DNA of 19,023 nucleotides from Solirubrobacterales bacterium (GCA_009781575.1 WQXW01000005.1:1-19023), one strand, 5' to 3'. Counted from the first letter of the stretch, positions 1 through 7,324 are shown. Notes: generated by a model from the sequence alone, not told the origin. Numbers and translations are program-made.

Positions 1-328
1 CGTAGAGGCGCTCGCGCAGGTCGTACTCGATGCCCAGCGACACGCTGCCCGCGAGCATGCGCCGCGCGTAGGTCAGCACCCAGCGTGCCAGCACCGCCCC
101 CGCGATCGCCAGCGCCAGCGCGCGCAACGCGCGCTCATCGCCCGCGCGCAGCGCCGCGCGGTGGTGCGCCGCGTGGGCCGCGCCGGAGCTGATCCGTTCC
201 ACCGCCTGGCCGGTCAGGTAGGGGAGCGCCACGGTCATCACCATCGCTCCCACCGCCAGCACCAGGGAGGCGAGCACGCCCCGGCGGTACGGGCGCAGGA
301 ATCCGAGCAGTCGCAGAAAGGTCCCCAT
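1..328 (-). CDS. ABC exporter, N-terminal transmembrane domain (partial)
   Basis: Reading leftwards from an ATG at 328, the frame stays open to the window edge (109 codons visible), so the gene is cut at its 3' side. The visible residues start MGTFLRLLGFLRPYRRG, then a hydrophobic helix, the phrase ALPYLTGQAVERI, a second hydrophobic stretch and YDLRERLY. This is the typical opening of the six-helix transmembrane domain of ABC half-exporters (MsbA/MdlB type), in which a loop residue run like E-Y-D-L-R-x-x-L-Y follows TM2. The ATP-binding domain would lie outside the window. Substrate cannot be inferred. The start codon lies inside a MarR-type palindrome, so repression by a MarR regulator is likely; actinobacterial MarR genes often sit beside such exporter pairs. 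Family assignment is fairly sure, specificity unknown. Confidence 0.8.
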   Translation of the reverse strand, partial: MGTFLRLLGFLRPYRRGVLASLVLAVGAMVMTVALPYLTGQAVERISSGAAHAAHHRAALRAGDERALRALALAIAGAVLARWVLTYARRMLAGSVSLGIEYDLRERLY

Positions 329-346
329 AGTTGCGCGCTCAACTAT
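327..346. promoter_or_regulatory. MarR-type operator overlapping the ABC exporter start
   Basis: ATAGTTGCGCGCTCAACTAT is a 20-bp inverted repeat with 7-bp perfect arms (ATAGTTG/CAACTAT) and a GCGC centre. The TAGTTG...CAACTA form is typical of MarR-family boxes in actinomycetes. On the minus strand an extended -10-like TGCAATAAT (345-353) ends 16 nt before the ATG at 328. The expected transcription start therefore falls inside the palindrome, and the mRNA leader would be only about 10 nt. The site also lies 40 nt upstream of the divergent gene at 386. The palindrome is seen directly; the regulator is inferred. Confidence 0.6.
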
Positions 347-385
347 TATTGCAGGAGGGGCGAGCGCGATACGCTCGGGCTGGAT

Positions 386-1225
386 ATGCCCCGTCACGCC
401 GCCGGTCCGCGTCGCACCAACTCGTATCGGACCTACGTGCGCGCCACGCGGCTCGTGGCCGCACTCAGCGTGCTGCTCCTCTGCGGGGCGATCGCGTGGG
501 ACCTCGCCGACGATGGGTTCTGGTCGCGCCACGCGCTCCTCACCAACATCCTCGCCAGCCTGGTCGTGGTCGCGGTCACCGTGGCGGTGCTCAACGCGGT
601 GCTGGAACGCCGCCAGCGCCAGCGCTGGTCGGTACTCGCGCAGTTCGCGCTGTTCGAGCTCGTGCGCGCCGCGCGCCTGGTATGGGGCGGCCTGCTCGAG
701 CTCGCCGGTCTCGTTCCCGACGGCGAGCTCGGCGACGCCGCGCTCGCGACCGGCTCGCAGGCGGTGCACGACACGCCGCGTCTCGCCGCCGCGATCGACG
801 CGGTGCTCGCCAACGATGAGCGTCGCGAGCAGCTGCACCGCTTGATCACCACGCTGCTCGCTCATGGCCAGGAGGTGCTGGGGCGTTGGGCCGACGTGAT
901 GGTCAGCGCGGGGACCTACGCCGAGGTGGTCGACCGCCATGTCGAGCTCTACAGTCGCCTGTACTGGTGGGGCAGCGTGCTCGACGAGTCCGAGCCGCTC
1001 GAGGAGCACCGGAGCCGCCCGACGCTGAGCCGTGTCAGCCCGGCCACTCAGACCGTGGGGCCGGTCGAGGACGCCTGGCTGCGCGAGAATCTCGTCGCCA
1101 TTGCCCAGCTGGCCGAGTCGCTCGATCGAGGCTCCTTCGAACTTGCCATGCGCATCGTCCCAGCCGACTGGTGGGTCACGCGGCTGCCCGACAGACCGTC
1201 GGCGCCTGCGGATGCGCGGACCTGA
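386..1225 (+). CDS. Unrecognised two-TM membrane protein
   Basis: This encodes 279 aa and I do not recognise the family. Residues about 22-40 and 51-73 are two hydrophobic helices separated by a short loop with DDGFWSRH. A run of arginines (ERRQRQR) follows the second helix, so both termini should be cytoplasmic. The remaining 200 residues are soluble and mostly helical in character, with W- and L-rich segments (FALFELVRAARLVWGG, YSRLYWWGS). The ATG at 386 is chosen because the codons before it lie in the divergent promoter region and look non-coding; no strong ribosome-binding site precedes it, though GGAGGGG occurs about 25 nt upstream. It is divergent from the ABC exporter and may share its operator. 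Function unknown. Confidence 0.7.
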   Translation: MPRHAAGPRRTNSYRTYVRATRLVAALSVLLLCGAIAWDLADDGFWSRHALLTNILASLVVVAVTVAVLNAVLERRQRQRWSVLAQFALFELVRAARLVWGGLLELAGLVPDGELGDAALATGSQAVHDTPRLAAAIDAVLANDERREQLHRLITTLLAHGQEVLGRWADVMVSAGTYAEVVDRHVELYSRLYWWGSVLDESEPLEEHRSRPTLSRVSPATQTVGPVEDAWLRENLVAIAQLAESLDRGSFELAMRIVPADWWVTRLPDRPSAPADART

Positions 1226-1244
1226 GAGAGGTACCCTCCGCGCT

Positions 1245-1454
1245 GTGGCGCAGTTGCCCGTCTCGCCTGTCCCGGGTCGCCCGTACGGAGGGTTGTGCGA
1301 GGCGTGCGTCCATCGGCGCGAGGTGCCCAACACGCGTGGTTCGCGCTTTCTGCTGTGCCAGCGCTCCCGCTGGGACCCGGCCTACCCGCGCTACCCGCGC
1401 CTGCCGGTGGAGCGGTGCAACGGCTTTGCGCGCTCAGCCGCCGAGGCCGGGTGA
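1245..1454 (+). CDS. Small four-cysteine protein, CxxC type (69 aa)
   Basis: A GTG start at 1245 follows AGAGAGG by about 14 nt and gives 69 aa: a Pro-rich N-terminus, then GLCEACVHRREV, an RGSRFLLCQRSR block, D-P-x-Y-P-R-Y-P-R-L-P and a last Cys. Cysteines are at 18, 21, 38 and 58, the spacing expected of a small metal-binding (probably Zn) knuckle. I recognise the arrangement CxxC-HRR...RGS-FLLC-RS-DP-YP-YP-LPV-C as a conserved small actinobacterial protein of unknown function. It begins 19 nt after the upstream gene, so probably shares its transcript. Its last 21 bp overlap the 3' end of the convergent gene on the other strand. It is easily hidden because longer spurious frames run through it. 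Real gene likely; role unknown. Confidence 0.72.
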   Translation: MAQLPVSPVPGRPYGGLCEACVHRREVPNTRGSRFLLCQRSRWDPAYPRYPRLPVERCNGFARSAAEAG

Positions 1455-2792
1455 CTCCAACAGCAGCACCGGGCTGGACTGCTGCTGGCGGATCAGGATC
1501 GAGTCGTACAGGAGGTTGGCCGTCAGCCGATTCACCAGCGGGGCGCCCGGGGAGCTGTTCATGTCACTCACCGTGGGTGTCGCGCCCTGAAGGGTCAGGT
1601 TGAGCGGCTGTTCCATCTCCGCCGCCACATCTTCGGGCCTGAACAGCAGCACGCGGCTGGGCGGCTGCCCCGACGGCGATCCGGTGATCGTCGTGAATTG
1701 GAAGGAGCTGTGTTCGGCGGCGTGGTGCGAGGCGCTCGCACTCGCACCGTTGGAGGGCGGCGGCGGGAAGGTGACCAGCACCTGGCTGGTGCCGCCGATG
1801 TAGTGGAAGGTGTACAGCGCCAGCTCGAGCGCCTCGCGCCGCACCAGCAGTCCGCGCTGCAACGACGCCTTGCCGCCCACGATCGAGCAGTGGGGCCCTT
1901 CGCCGCACAGCTCGTAGAACACGCCGTTGTCCGGCAGCGCCGTCGGGTTGGCCCCGGAGGTGCGCAGCGCCAGCACCACCGGCTGGCCGCCGATTGCCTG
2001 CGGCCCGCCGGTGACCTGCAGGAGCTGGTGGCCGTTGGGCAGGCGGTACTCCGGCGCCACGTGCGCCGCGATCTGCTGCGCCACGTCGCCGCCGCTCGTG
2101 CTGGGCGACCACGCCGACCAGCGCGCGCCCGGCGCGGACGCCGGCTTGCCGATCACCGCCACGCTGAGCGCGATCACGCACACCGCCAGCGCGCCCAGCG
2201 CGCCGAACAGGAACTGGAAGCGCGCCGAGTAGCGCGTGGCGCCGCCGCTCCCCGCCCCCGGTGCCAGCTGAGCGGAGCCGCCACCAACCGCGCCGCCCCG
2301 TTCCGCGGAGGCGCTCGCAACCGCGCCGCCCCGCTGGGCGGCTCCGGCTCCGGCCCCTCCGGCCCCGGCCCCGGCCCCGGCGGCCCCGGCCGCGCCAGCT
2401 CTCGGGGCGGCAGCTCCCGCGGCGCCGGCTCGGGCGGCGGAGTCGCCCGCGCCCGCGGCGCGCGTGGCGGGCGGGGGCCAGCGCGCGACTCCGCGCCGGG
2501 TGAGCGCAGCGCCGGCCGCTCCCGCGGCTCCCGCGGCTCCTGCTGTCCCTGTCGCGCCCGCCGCGCCTGTCGCGCCTGTCGCGCCTGCCGTGCCTGCCGT
2601 GCCCGCGGCCCCTGCGGCGTTCGGCTCCTGGGCGGACGGCGTGCCGGGCGGCTCACGCGCGCGCTCCTGCGAGGAGCCGCCCGGCGGCAGCGCGAGCTGC
2701 TCGTGGCTCGGCTCGAGTGTGGCCGGGTCGACCTTTGGGCGTGTGCCGGCCGGATCGGGTGGGCGCGTGCGGGGATCCGGTCGCTCGCTCAC
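1434..2792 (-). CDS. Single-pass membrane protein with Gly-X-Y/Ala-Gly-rich tail, coupled to the FtsH-like protease
   Basis: The GTG start at 2792 overlaps the FtsH-like stop codon (GTGA), so translation is coupled; the product is 452 aa. Residues 1-58 are Pro/Arg/Glu-rich. Residues 61-96 are twelve Gly-X-Y triplets of Ala and Thr only, followed by a long Ala/Gly/Arg low-complexity stretch to about 185. A single helix (about 192-214, FQFLFGALGALAVCVIALSV) then leads into a folded domain of about 230 residues with two cysteines (CGEGPHC), a Y-T-F-H-Y-I-G-G segment and PPPP. Topology should be N-in, so the repeats are cytoplasmic and the C-terminal domain lies outside the membrane. I recognise no enzyme motif. 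The coupling suggests an adaptor, regulator or substrate-presenting partner of the protease; that is inference. The 3' end overlaps the small + strand gene by 21 bp. Confidence 0.72.
   Translation of the reverse strand: MSERPDPRTRPPDPAGTRPKVDPATLEPSHEQLALPPGGSSQERAREPPGTPSAQEPNAAGAAGTAGTAGATGATGAAGATGTAGAAGAAGAAGAALTRRGVARWPPPATRAAGAGDSAARAGAAGAAAPRAGAAGAAGAGAGAGGAGAGAAQRGGAVASASAERGGAVGGGSAQLAPGAGSGGATRYSARFQFLFGALGALAVCVIALSVAVIGKPASAPGARWSAWSPSTSGGDVAQQIAAHVAPEYRLPNGHQLLQVTGGPQAIGGQPVVLALRTSGANPTALPDNGVFYELCGEGPHCSIVGGKASLQRGLLVRREALELALYTFHYIGGTSQVLVTFPPPPSNGASASASHHAAEHSSFQFTTITGSPSGQPPSRVLLFRPEDVAAEMEQPLNLTLQGATPTVSDMNSSPGAPLVNRLTANLLYDSILIRQQQSSPVLLLESPGLGG
2505..2612 (-). repeat. Twelve Gly-X-Y codon triplets, collagen-like
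   Basis: Codons 61-96 of the membrane protein read as twelve consecutive Gly-Ala/Thr-Ala/Thr triplets, giving a 9-bp periodic GC-rich repeat. Proline is absent, so a stable collagen helix is doubtful; a flexible linker is the simpler reading. Such repeats readily change length by slippage. Confidence 0.7.
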
Positions 2793-5203
2793 AGCTTCGG
2801 CCAGATCGACTCGTCGTTGACATCGATCATCGGCGCGTGCAGCTCGGCGGCGTCGAGCACTTCGACCACCTCGTCGCCGTGCAGCTCGCGGCGCTGGACC
2901 AGCGTCTCGGCGATGCACAGCGTCTCCTCGCGGTTGTGGCGGATCAGGCAGGCCGCGGTGATGTAGGCCTGACCGAGGATCTGCGCGGCGGCACGGCGCT
3001 TGCCGGGATCGGCCAGCACCGAGGCGATCGGGTCGCCCGACTCGCGCATGCCGGCGGCGCGGTTCATGATCTGGGAGCCGATGCGCTCGAAGCGCGCCAT
3101 CACGCGCTCCTCCTCCTCCGCGCGCTCCTCCTCTGAGGCGAACCGCCGGCCGTTGAGGTCGATCGGCTCGGGGCCCATGCCACACATGCCCACCATCCAT
3201 GCGGCGCGGGTGGTGGCGCTCTGCACATCGCCGCCCACGCCGGTGGAGTTCTCGCCGTAGAACACGTGCTCGGCGGCCATCGCGCCGAGCGTCCACACGA
3301 GCTTGCCCACCTCCTCGTGGCGCCAGGAGGAGAAGCGCTCCTCGCGCTCGATCGCCTGGTGGTGGCCGAGCGAGCCGCCGCGCTTGCGGATCGACAGGCG
3401 CGTGGAGAGCACATCGTGCATGTACACGTGGCTGGCCACCGCGTGGCCGGCCTCGTGGATCGCCACCGCGCGCGTCTCGTCGGGCACGTAGTTGACACCC
3501 TGCGCGGTGCCCGACTCGATCGTGGTCATCGCTTCCACCAGGTCGCCCCACTCGAAGCGCTGGCGCCCGTCGGAGTGGGCGTAGGTGAGCGCCATCGAGC
3601 ACACCTGCTCGATCATCGCCGGCGAGTAGCCGTTGGTGATGCGCGCGAGCTCGTCGCGGCGGCGCTCGGAGTCGAGTTCGCGGTCGTGGTCGACCTTGGC
3701 GAGGTAGAGGTCGAAGATGTCCTTGCGGTCATCTGCGGTGGGTGTGCGGAACCAGATGTGGCGTCCCATGCGCCCGGGACGGATCAGCGCGGGATCGAGG
3801 CGATCGATCGGCACGTTGGTGGCGCCGATGAAGTACAGCTGCTCGGGCCGGGGCGTGGGCGGCGCGGGGCGCAACTGCATGTTGCCGAGCTTGCGCGGCA
3901 CCACGTAGGAGGCGTCCAGCAGGATGTTGAGGCGGTTGGTCATGAACTTGCGCATGCCCCGCGGCTGGTCGACCCCGTCCATCTGCACGAGCAGCTGGTT
4001 GAGCGCCAGCCCGCCTCCGCCCCCCATGCCGCCGGGAAAGATGAAGTTGTTGAAGCCCGCGCTGAACCGTGTGAACCACTGCGGGTACACCGGCGCCGGC
4101 GCGCCGGCGCGCGCGGCGAACAGCTGATCGCGCCACGCCTGTGTCTCGAGAATCAGATCGCCGCTGGGGTTCAGCGCGCCATTTGGACCGTAAAAGGCGA
4201 ACTCCTCGAATGGGCGCAGCCCGACCGAGTCGGGTGGCGCCATCCTGCCCGCGGTGGAGCCGCCGCCGAGCGCCGCGCGGCGCATGCCAACCGCGTCGAT
4301 CTCGTCGATGAAGATGATGCACTGCCCGCCCCACTTACGCGCAAGGCGGCGCGCCTTGCGGATCAAGAACTGCACCGCCAGCACGTCGATGCCGATGAAG
4401 GTGCCCGCGAAGCCGGAGCCCGGCATGGTGACGATCGGCGAGTTGAAGGAGGTGGCGATCGCCTTGGACAGCATCGTCTTGCCGGTGCCGGGCGGGCCGA
4501 TGAACAGCAGGCCGCGCTCCGGCTTGCCGCCGGCCTTGCGAAACTCATCGCCCGATTGCCACAGCGTGATCACGCGCTTGATCTCTTCCTTGGGCTCGGC
4601 CTGCCCGCGCACGTCGTCGAGCTTCACGCCCCAGTTGGCGTCACCCGGCTCATAGCCGCGCGCCTGACGGATTGCCATGAAGATCAGCGGGCCCATCAGC
4701 GCCAGCAGGTTGATCGCGAACAGCGCGACCATCGTGATCGCGACCTGCAGGATCAGTCCCGCGACCGACGACGGTTCGATGCCGTCCAGCAGGCTCGCCG
4801 GCCCGGGCCCGCCGAAGAACGCGATCACCCCGGTGACAACGAGGAACAGCACCGTGAGGGTGAGCGCCAGTTTCCACTTGCCCCGCCAGAACCACAGCGC
4901 GCGCCGCCGGCCGGCGTCCTCCAGCAGCTCCTCGCGCGAGGCGCCCAGCAGGGTGGGCCGCGGGATCAGGCGGTTGGCGAGCATGTCGATCAGCCCGCGA
5001 AGCGCGGGCACCGCGATCACCGTGGCCAGAATCGCGTACCGCAGCGGCCAGCCGTCGACCGAGTACAGCAGCACGAAGAGCGGCGGGCCGCACAGCAGAC
5101 AGACGAAGGTCGCGGCGCGCCCCAGCCGTCGCCACTGCTGCGCCAATGCCGCGTCATCGGAAGCGCCTGCGACGGGAGCTGCCCTGCTCTCCACAGGTGG
5201 CAT
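2789..5203 (-). CDS. FtsH-like membrane AAA+ zinc metalloprotease, divergent
   Basis: The product is 804 aa, against about 610-680 for typical FtsH. It has Walker A GPPGTGKT (236-243), Walker B IIFIDEID (296-303), a second-region-of-homology block IGATNVP...RPGRMGRHIWF (459-485) with both arginines, and the zinc protease motif HEAGH (583-587) with a likely third ligand in GVGGDVQ (Asp659). ATPase and protease sites therefore look intact. Unusual points: about four hydrophobic helices (around 31-48, 52-75, 110-131 and 147-178) rather than two; roughly 80 extra residues between Walker B and LNQLLVQMDG; and about 35 more before the SRH. The pore motif is F-I-G. FtsH degrades membrane and cytosolic proteins by ATP-driven unfolding; the insertion may change substrate choice. 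It is coupled to the downstream Gly-X-Y protein. It is probably a paralogue beside a housekeeping ftsH elsewhere. ATG 5203 is the first start before TM1. Confidence 0.9.
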   Translation of the reverse strand: MPPVESRAAPVAGASDDAALAQQWRRLGRAATFVCLLCGPPLFVLLYSVDGWPLRYAILATVIAVPALRGLIDMLANRLIPRPTLLGASREELLEDAGRRRALWFWRGKWKLALTLTVLFLVVTGVIAFFGGPGPASLLDGIEPSSVAGLILQVAITMVALFAINLLALMGPLIFMAIRQARGYEPGDANWGVKLDDVRGQAEPKEEIKRVITLWQSGDEFRKAGGKPERGLLFIGPPGTGKTMLSKAIATSFNSPIVTMPGSGFAGTFIGIDVLAVQFLIRKARRLARKWGGQCIIFIDEIDAVGMRRAALGGGSTAGRMAPPDSVGLRPFEEFAFYGPNGALNPSGDLILETQAWRDQLFAARAGAPAPVYPQWFTRFSAGFNNFIFPGGMGGGGGLALNQLLVQMDGVDQPRGMRKFMTNRLNILLDASYVVPRKLGNMQLRPAPPTPRPEQLYFIGATNVPIDRLDPALIRPGRMGRHIWFRTPTADDRKDIFDLYLAKVDHDRELDSERRRDELARITNGYSPAMIEQVCSMALTYAHSDGRQRFEWGDLVEAMTTIESGTAQGVNYVPDETRAVAIHEAGHAVASHVYMHDVLSTRLSIRKRGGSLGHHQAIEREERFSSWRHEEVGKLVWTLGAMAAEHVFYGENSTGVGGDVQSATTRAAWMVGMCGMGPEPIDLNGRRFASEEERAEEEERVMARFERIGSQIMNRAAGMRESGDPIASVLADPGKRRAAAQILGQAYITAACLIRHNREETLCIAETLVQRRELHGDEVVEVLDAAELHAPMIDVNDESIWPKL

Positions 5204-5219
5204 GGCAAGAGCGTACTAA

Positions 5220-5239
5220 GCCCCGCGCCCGCTCGGGGC
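5220..5239. terminator. Weak hairpin in the FtsH-MerR gap
   Basis: GCCCCG (5220-5225) pairs with CGGGGC (5234-5239) around an 8-nt loop. On the + strand a TCTTTT run follows about 10 nt later; on the minus strand no good U-tract follows. It lies between the end of the MFS/MerR operon and the start of the protease gene and might mark the operon boundary. Confidence 0.25.
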
Positions 5240-5242
5240 GGC

Positions 5243-5305
5243 TTATCGGTCTTTTAGGTGCGCGGCCAGGAACGGCACCACGTGGTGCCACAGGCGGGGA
5301 TCATC
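5243..5305 (-). pseudogene. Possible C-terminal remnant of an alpha/beta hydrolase
   Basis: Just after the MerR gene, in a different frame that overlaps its last codons, the minus strand reads DDPRLWHHVVPFLAAHLKDR followed by a TAA stop. The phrase resembles the last helix of alpha/beta-hydrolase-type proteins (W-x-x-V-V-P-F-L-x-x-H-L). No plausible start exists, because the frame runs back into the MerR coding sequence. It could be a leftover tail of a gene replaced by the MerR/MFS pair, or chance. The resemblance is from memory only. Confidence 0.22.
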
Positions 5306-5771
5306 GTGCGGCCCCCGCGGGCTGCGGGTCGAGCTCCCGGATCCTGCGGCGCACCAGCGCGCGCCGCTCGGCGAGCTCCTCCTGCAGCCGTTCGAGCTCG
5401 GCGCGGCGGTGGCGCACCAGCTCGAGCTGGCGATCGAGGTGCCCCAGCGCCTCGCCCAGCAGCTCGCGCCGGCGCTCGGGGTCGACGTCCTCGCGGCGCA
5501 GCTGTGCCCGCAGCAGCGCGCGCGCCTCCTCGGCCGCCAGCAGCGTCTCCAGCTCCTTCAGCGACACGCCCAGCAGGCTCTTCAGGCGCATCACCTCGCG
5601 CAGCCGCTCGACCTCCTCCTCGGTGTAGAGCCGGTGCCCGCCCGAGCGCCGCCCGGGCGCGGGGGGCAGCAGCCCGAGCTCCTCGTAGTAGCGGATCGTG
5701 CGCGGCGTGGTGCCCACCATGCGCGCCACGTCGCCGATGCGCAGGAGGTTGCCCTGGCGCTCAGCGGGCAT
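5301..5771 (-). CDS. MerR-family transcriptional regulator
   Basis: This encodes 156 aa starting MPAERQGNLLRIGDVARMVG. The N-terminal winged helix-turn-helix is clear: RIGDVARMVGTTPRTIRYYEELGLLPP (11-37) followed by GGHRLYTEEEVERL. Residues about 80-146 are a long charged helix that should form the antiparallel dimer coiled coil. There is no cysteine, which argues against a metal-sensing MerR and fits a drug- or stress-responsive one. The ATG lies inside the last codons of the MFS gene (11-bp overlap, different frame), so the two are co-transcribed and probably translationally coupled. By analogy with BmrR/TipA-type systems it likely controls the exporter promoter, where a MerR-like dyad is present. 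The sensed ligand is unknown; there is no recognisable effector domain beyond the coiled coil. Confidence 0.9.
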   Translation of the reverse strand: MPAERQGNLLRIGDVARMVGTTPRTIRYYEELGLLPPAPGRRSGGHRLYTEEEVERLREVMRLKSLLGVSLKELETLLAAEEARALLRAQLRREDVDPERRRELLGEALGHLDRQLELVRHRRAELERLQEELAERRALVRRRIRELDPQPAGAAR

Positions 5772-7323
5772 GTGCGGCGGCCTCCTGGGCGGGGGAGGCG
5801 GCCTCACGGGCCGGGGAGGCGGCCTCGCGGGCCGGGGCGGCGGCCTCACGGGCGGGGGAGGCGGCCTCGCGGGCGGCGGCGGCGGCGTGGCTGTGGCGCG
5901 GGCGCATGAGGCACACCGCCACGCCCACGAGCGAGGTGGCGGCCAGCGCCCAGAGCGCGACGTGGAGATTTTCGATGAACGGCGCCAGCTTCTCCTCGGA
6001 GAGCCCTTTGGCCAGCCCGGAGAAGACCGCAAAGAGGGTGGAGCGGGGCACCGAGGATGTGATGATCGCCAGCACGAACGCGATCGATATGACCGCGCCG
6101 GTGTTCTGCAGGAGCGTGCGCGCGCCGGCGGCGATCCCGCGCCGGTGCGCCGGCACGGCGCCCATCATCGCGGCGGTGTTGGGGCTGTTGAACATGCCCG
6201 AGCCCACGCCCACGAGCGCCAGCCACAGTGCGCTCTGCCAGTAGGGGCTGTGCACCTGCAGCGTGGTCATCGCCGCGAGGCCCGCGGCGGTGACGAGCAT
6301 GCCCGCGGCGGCCAGCCCGCGCGAGCCGTGGCGGTCGGCGTAGATGCCGGCGATGGGGGAGGCGATCAGCATGCCCAGCGCCAGCGGGATCAGCTGCACG
6401 CCGGCGGTGATCGGATCGGCGCCCTGCGCGCCCTGGAAGTAGAACACGAACAGGAACATCAGCGCAAAGCGCGCGAGGCCGTTGATGAAGGCCGCCGCGG
6501 CCGAGGCCGAGAAGAGCCGGCTCTCGAAGATGCTCAGGTCGAGCATCGGCGCGCGCGAGCGGCGCTCGATCAGCACCCACGCCGGCAACAGCAGCGCGGC
6601 GGCCGCCAGCGAGCCGGCCACGAGCGGGTCGTGCCATCCGCTTATGCCCCCGCGCGAGATGCCCAGCACGAGCCCGGTGAGGCCGACCACGAAGGTGGCG
6701 GTGCCGAGCGCGTCGTAGCCGCGCACCTGATCGGGCTTGGCCAGCTCCCGCAGGATCAGCGCGCCCCACGCGGCGCCGGCCAGCGCGAGGGGCACGTTGA
6801 ACCAGAACACCCAGTGCCAGGAGATCGCAACCAGCGCGCCGCCCAGCACCGGCCCCAGCACCAGCCCGATCGCGGCCACCATCGTGTTGGCGCCCATCGC
6901 GAGGCCCAGCTGCTCGCGCGGGAACGCGTCGGTCACCAGCGCGGCGGCGTTGGCGAACAGGAACGCCGAGCCGACCCCCTGCAGGATCCGCCAGAGGATC
7001 AGCACGGTGGCGTCGGGCGAGAAGCCCGCGCCCAGCGAGGCCAGCGCGAACACCACGAAGCCGCCCACATAGGCGCGCTTGCGCCCGAAGAGGTCCGACA
7101 GCCGGCCGGCGGTCATCACCAGCACCGTGGCGGCGATCATGTAGGCCAGGATCACCCACACCAGCGCCAGCAGGCTCGTGTGCAGCGAGCGCTCGAGGTC
7201 GGGCAGCGCGATGATCAGCGTGCCCGAGTTGGTCGCCGCCAGCAGCATGCCCACGCTCGTGCACGACAGCGCCCACCACCGGTAGGTGTGCTCGTTGTGC
7301 GAGGGGCGGTCGCGGAGTGGCAA
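5761..7323 (-). CDS. DHA2-family MFS exporter (EmrB/QacA type)
   Basis: The product is 520 aa with about 14 predicted hydrophobic helices. Family signatures: motif A GRLSDLFGRKRAY (73-85), the antiporter motif C LGPVLGGAL in TM5, and a second motif-A-like GIYADRHGSRG in the middle loop. Proteins of this class exchange protons for drugs or other hydrophobic compounds across the cytoplasmic membrane. After the last helix comes a 45-residue tail of repeated E-A-A-S-P-A-R heptads, not typical of the family. TTG 7323 is chosen because it is the last start before TM1 and directly follows a MerR-like dyad. An in-frame GTG at 7380 would give 539 aa but would place the dyad within coding sequence. The gene overlaps the MerR gene by 11 bp and is probably induced through it. 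Substrate unknown. Confidence 0.9.
   Translation of the reverse strand: MPLRDRPSHNEHTYRWWALSCTSVGMLLAATNSGTLIIALPDLERSLHTSLLALVWVILAYMIAATVLVMTAGRLSDLFGRKRAYVGGFVVFALASLGAGFSPDATVLILWRILQGVGSAFLFANAAALVTDAFPREQLGLAMGANTMVAAIGLVLGPVLGGALVAISWHWVFWFNVPLALAGAAWGALILRELAKPDQVRGYDALGTATFVVGLTGLVLGISRGGISGWHDPLVAGSLAAAALLLPAWVLIERRSRAPMLDLSIFESRLFSASAAAAFINGLARFALMFLFVFYFQGAQGADPITAGVQLIPLALGMLIASPIAGIYADRHGSRGLAAAGMLVTAAGLAAMTTLQVHSPYWQSALWLALVGVGSGMFNSPNTAAMMGAVPAHRRGIAAGARTLLQNTGAVISIAFVLAIITSSVPRSTLFAVFSGLAKGLSEEKLAPFIENLHVALWALAATSLVGVAVCLMRPRHSHAAAAAREAASPAREAAAPAREAASPAREAASPAQEAAAHAR
5776..5880 (-). repeat. 21-bp tandem repeat, five units, coding for the MFS tail
   Basis: Five consecutive 21-bp units (5776, 5797, 5818, 5839, 5860) differ at only a few positions from GGCGGCCTCACGGGC plus GGGGGA. 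Read on the minus strand they encode a seven-residue repeat of the type E-A-A-S-P-A-R at residues 482-516 of the exporter. The unit length keeps the frame, so copy number can vary without breaking the gene. Confidence 0.85.
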
Positions 7324-7324
7324 A

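Noticed and set aside
1698..2966. + strand frame of 422 codons opposite the Gly-X-Y gene
   Set aside because: Arginine/glycine low complexity produced by the reverse of the Ala/Gly repeats; it crosses into the protease gene with no sign of coding.
3266..5257. Long open frame of 663 codons on the + strand opposite the protease gene
   Set aside because: Composition is H/R/Q/G-rich without any recognisable fold, and the minus-strand frame has intact FtsH motifs; it is an antisense shadow of GC-rich codons.
5274..5289. Perfect 16-bp palindrome GGCACCACGTGGTGCC
   Set aside because: As a regulatory site it has no suitable position after the end of merR and over 70 bp from the protease start; it is explained by an H-H-V-V codon run in the possible hydrolase remnant.
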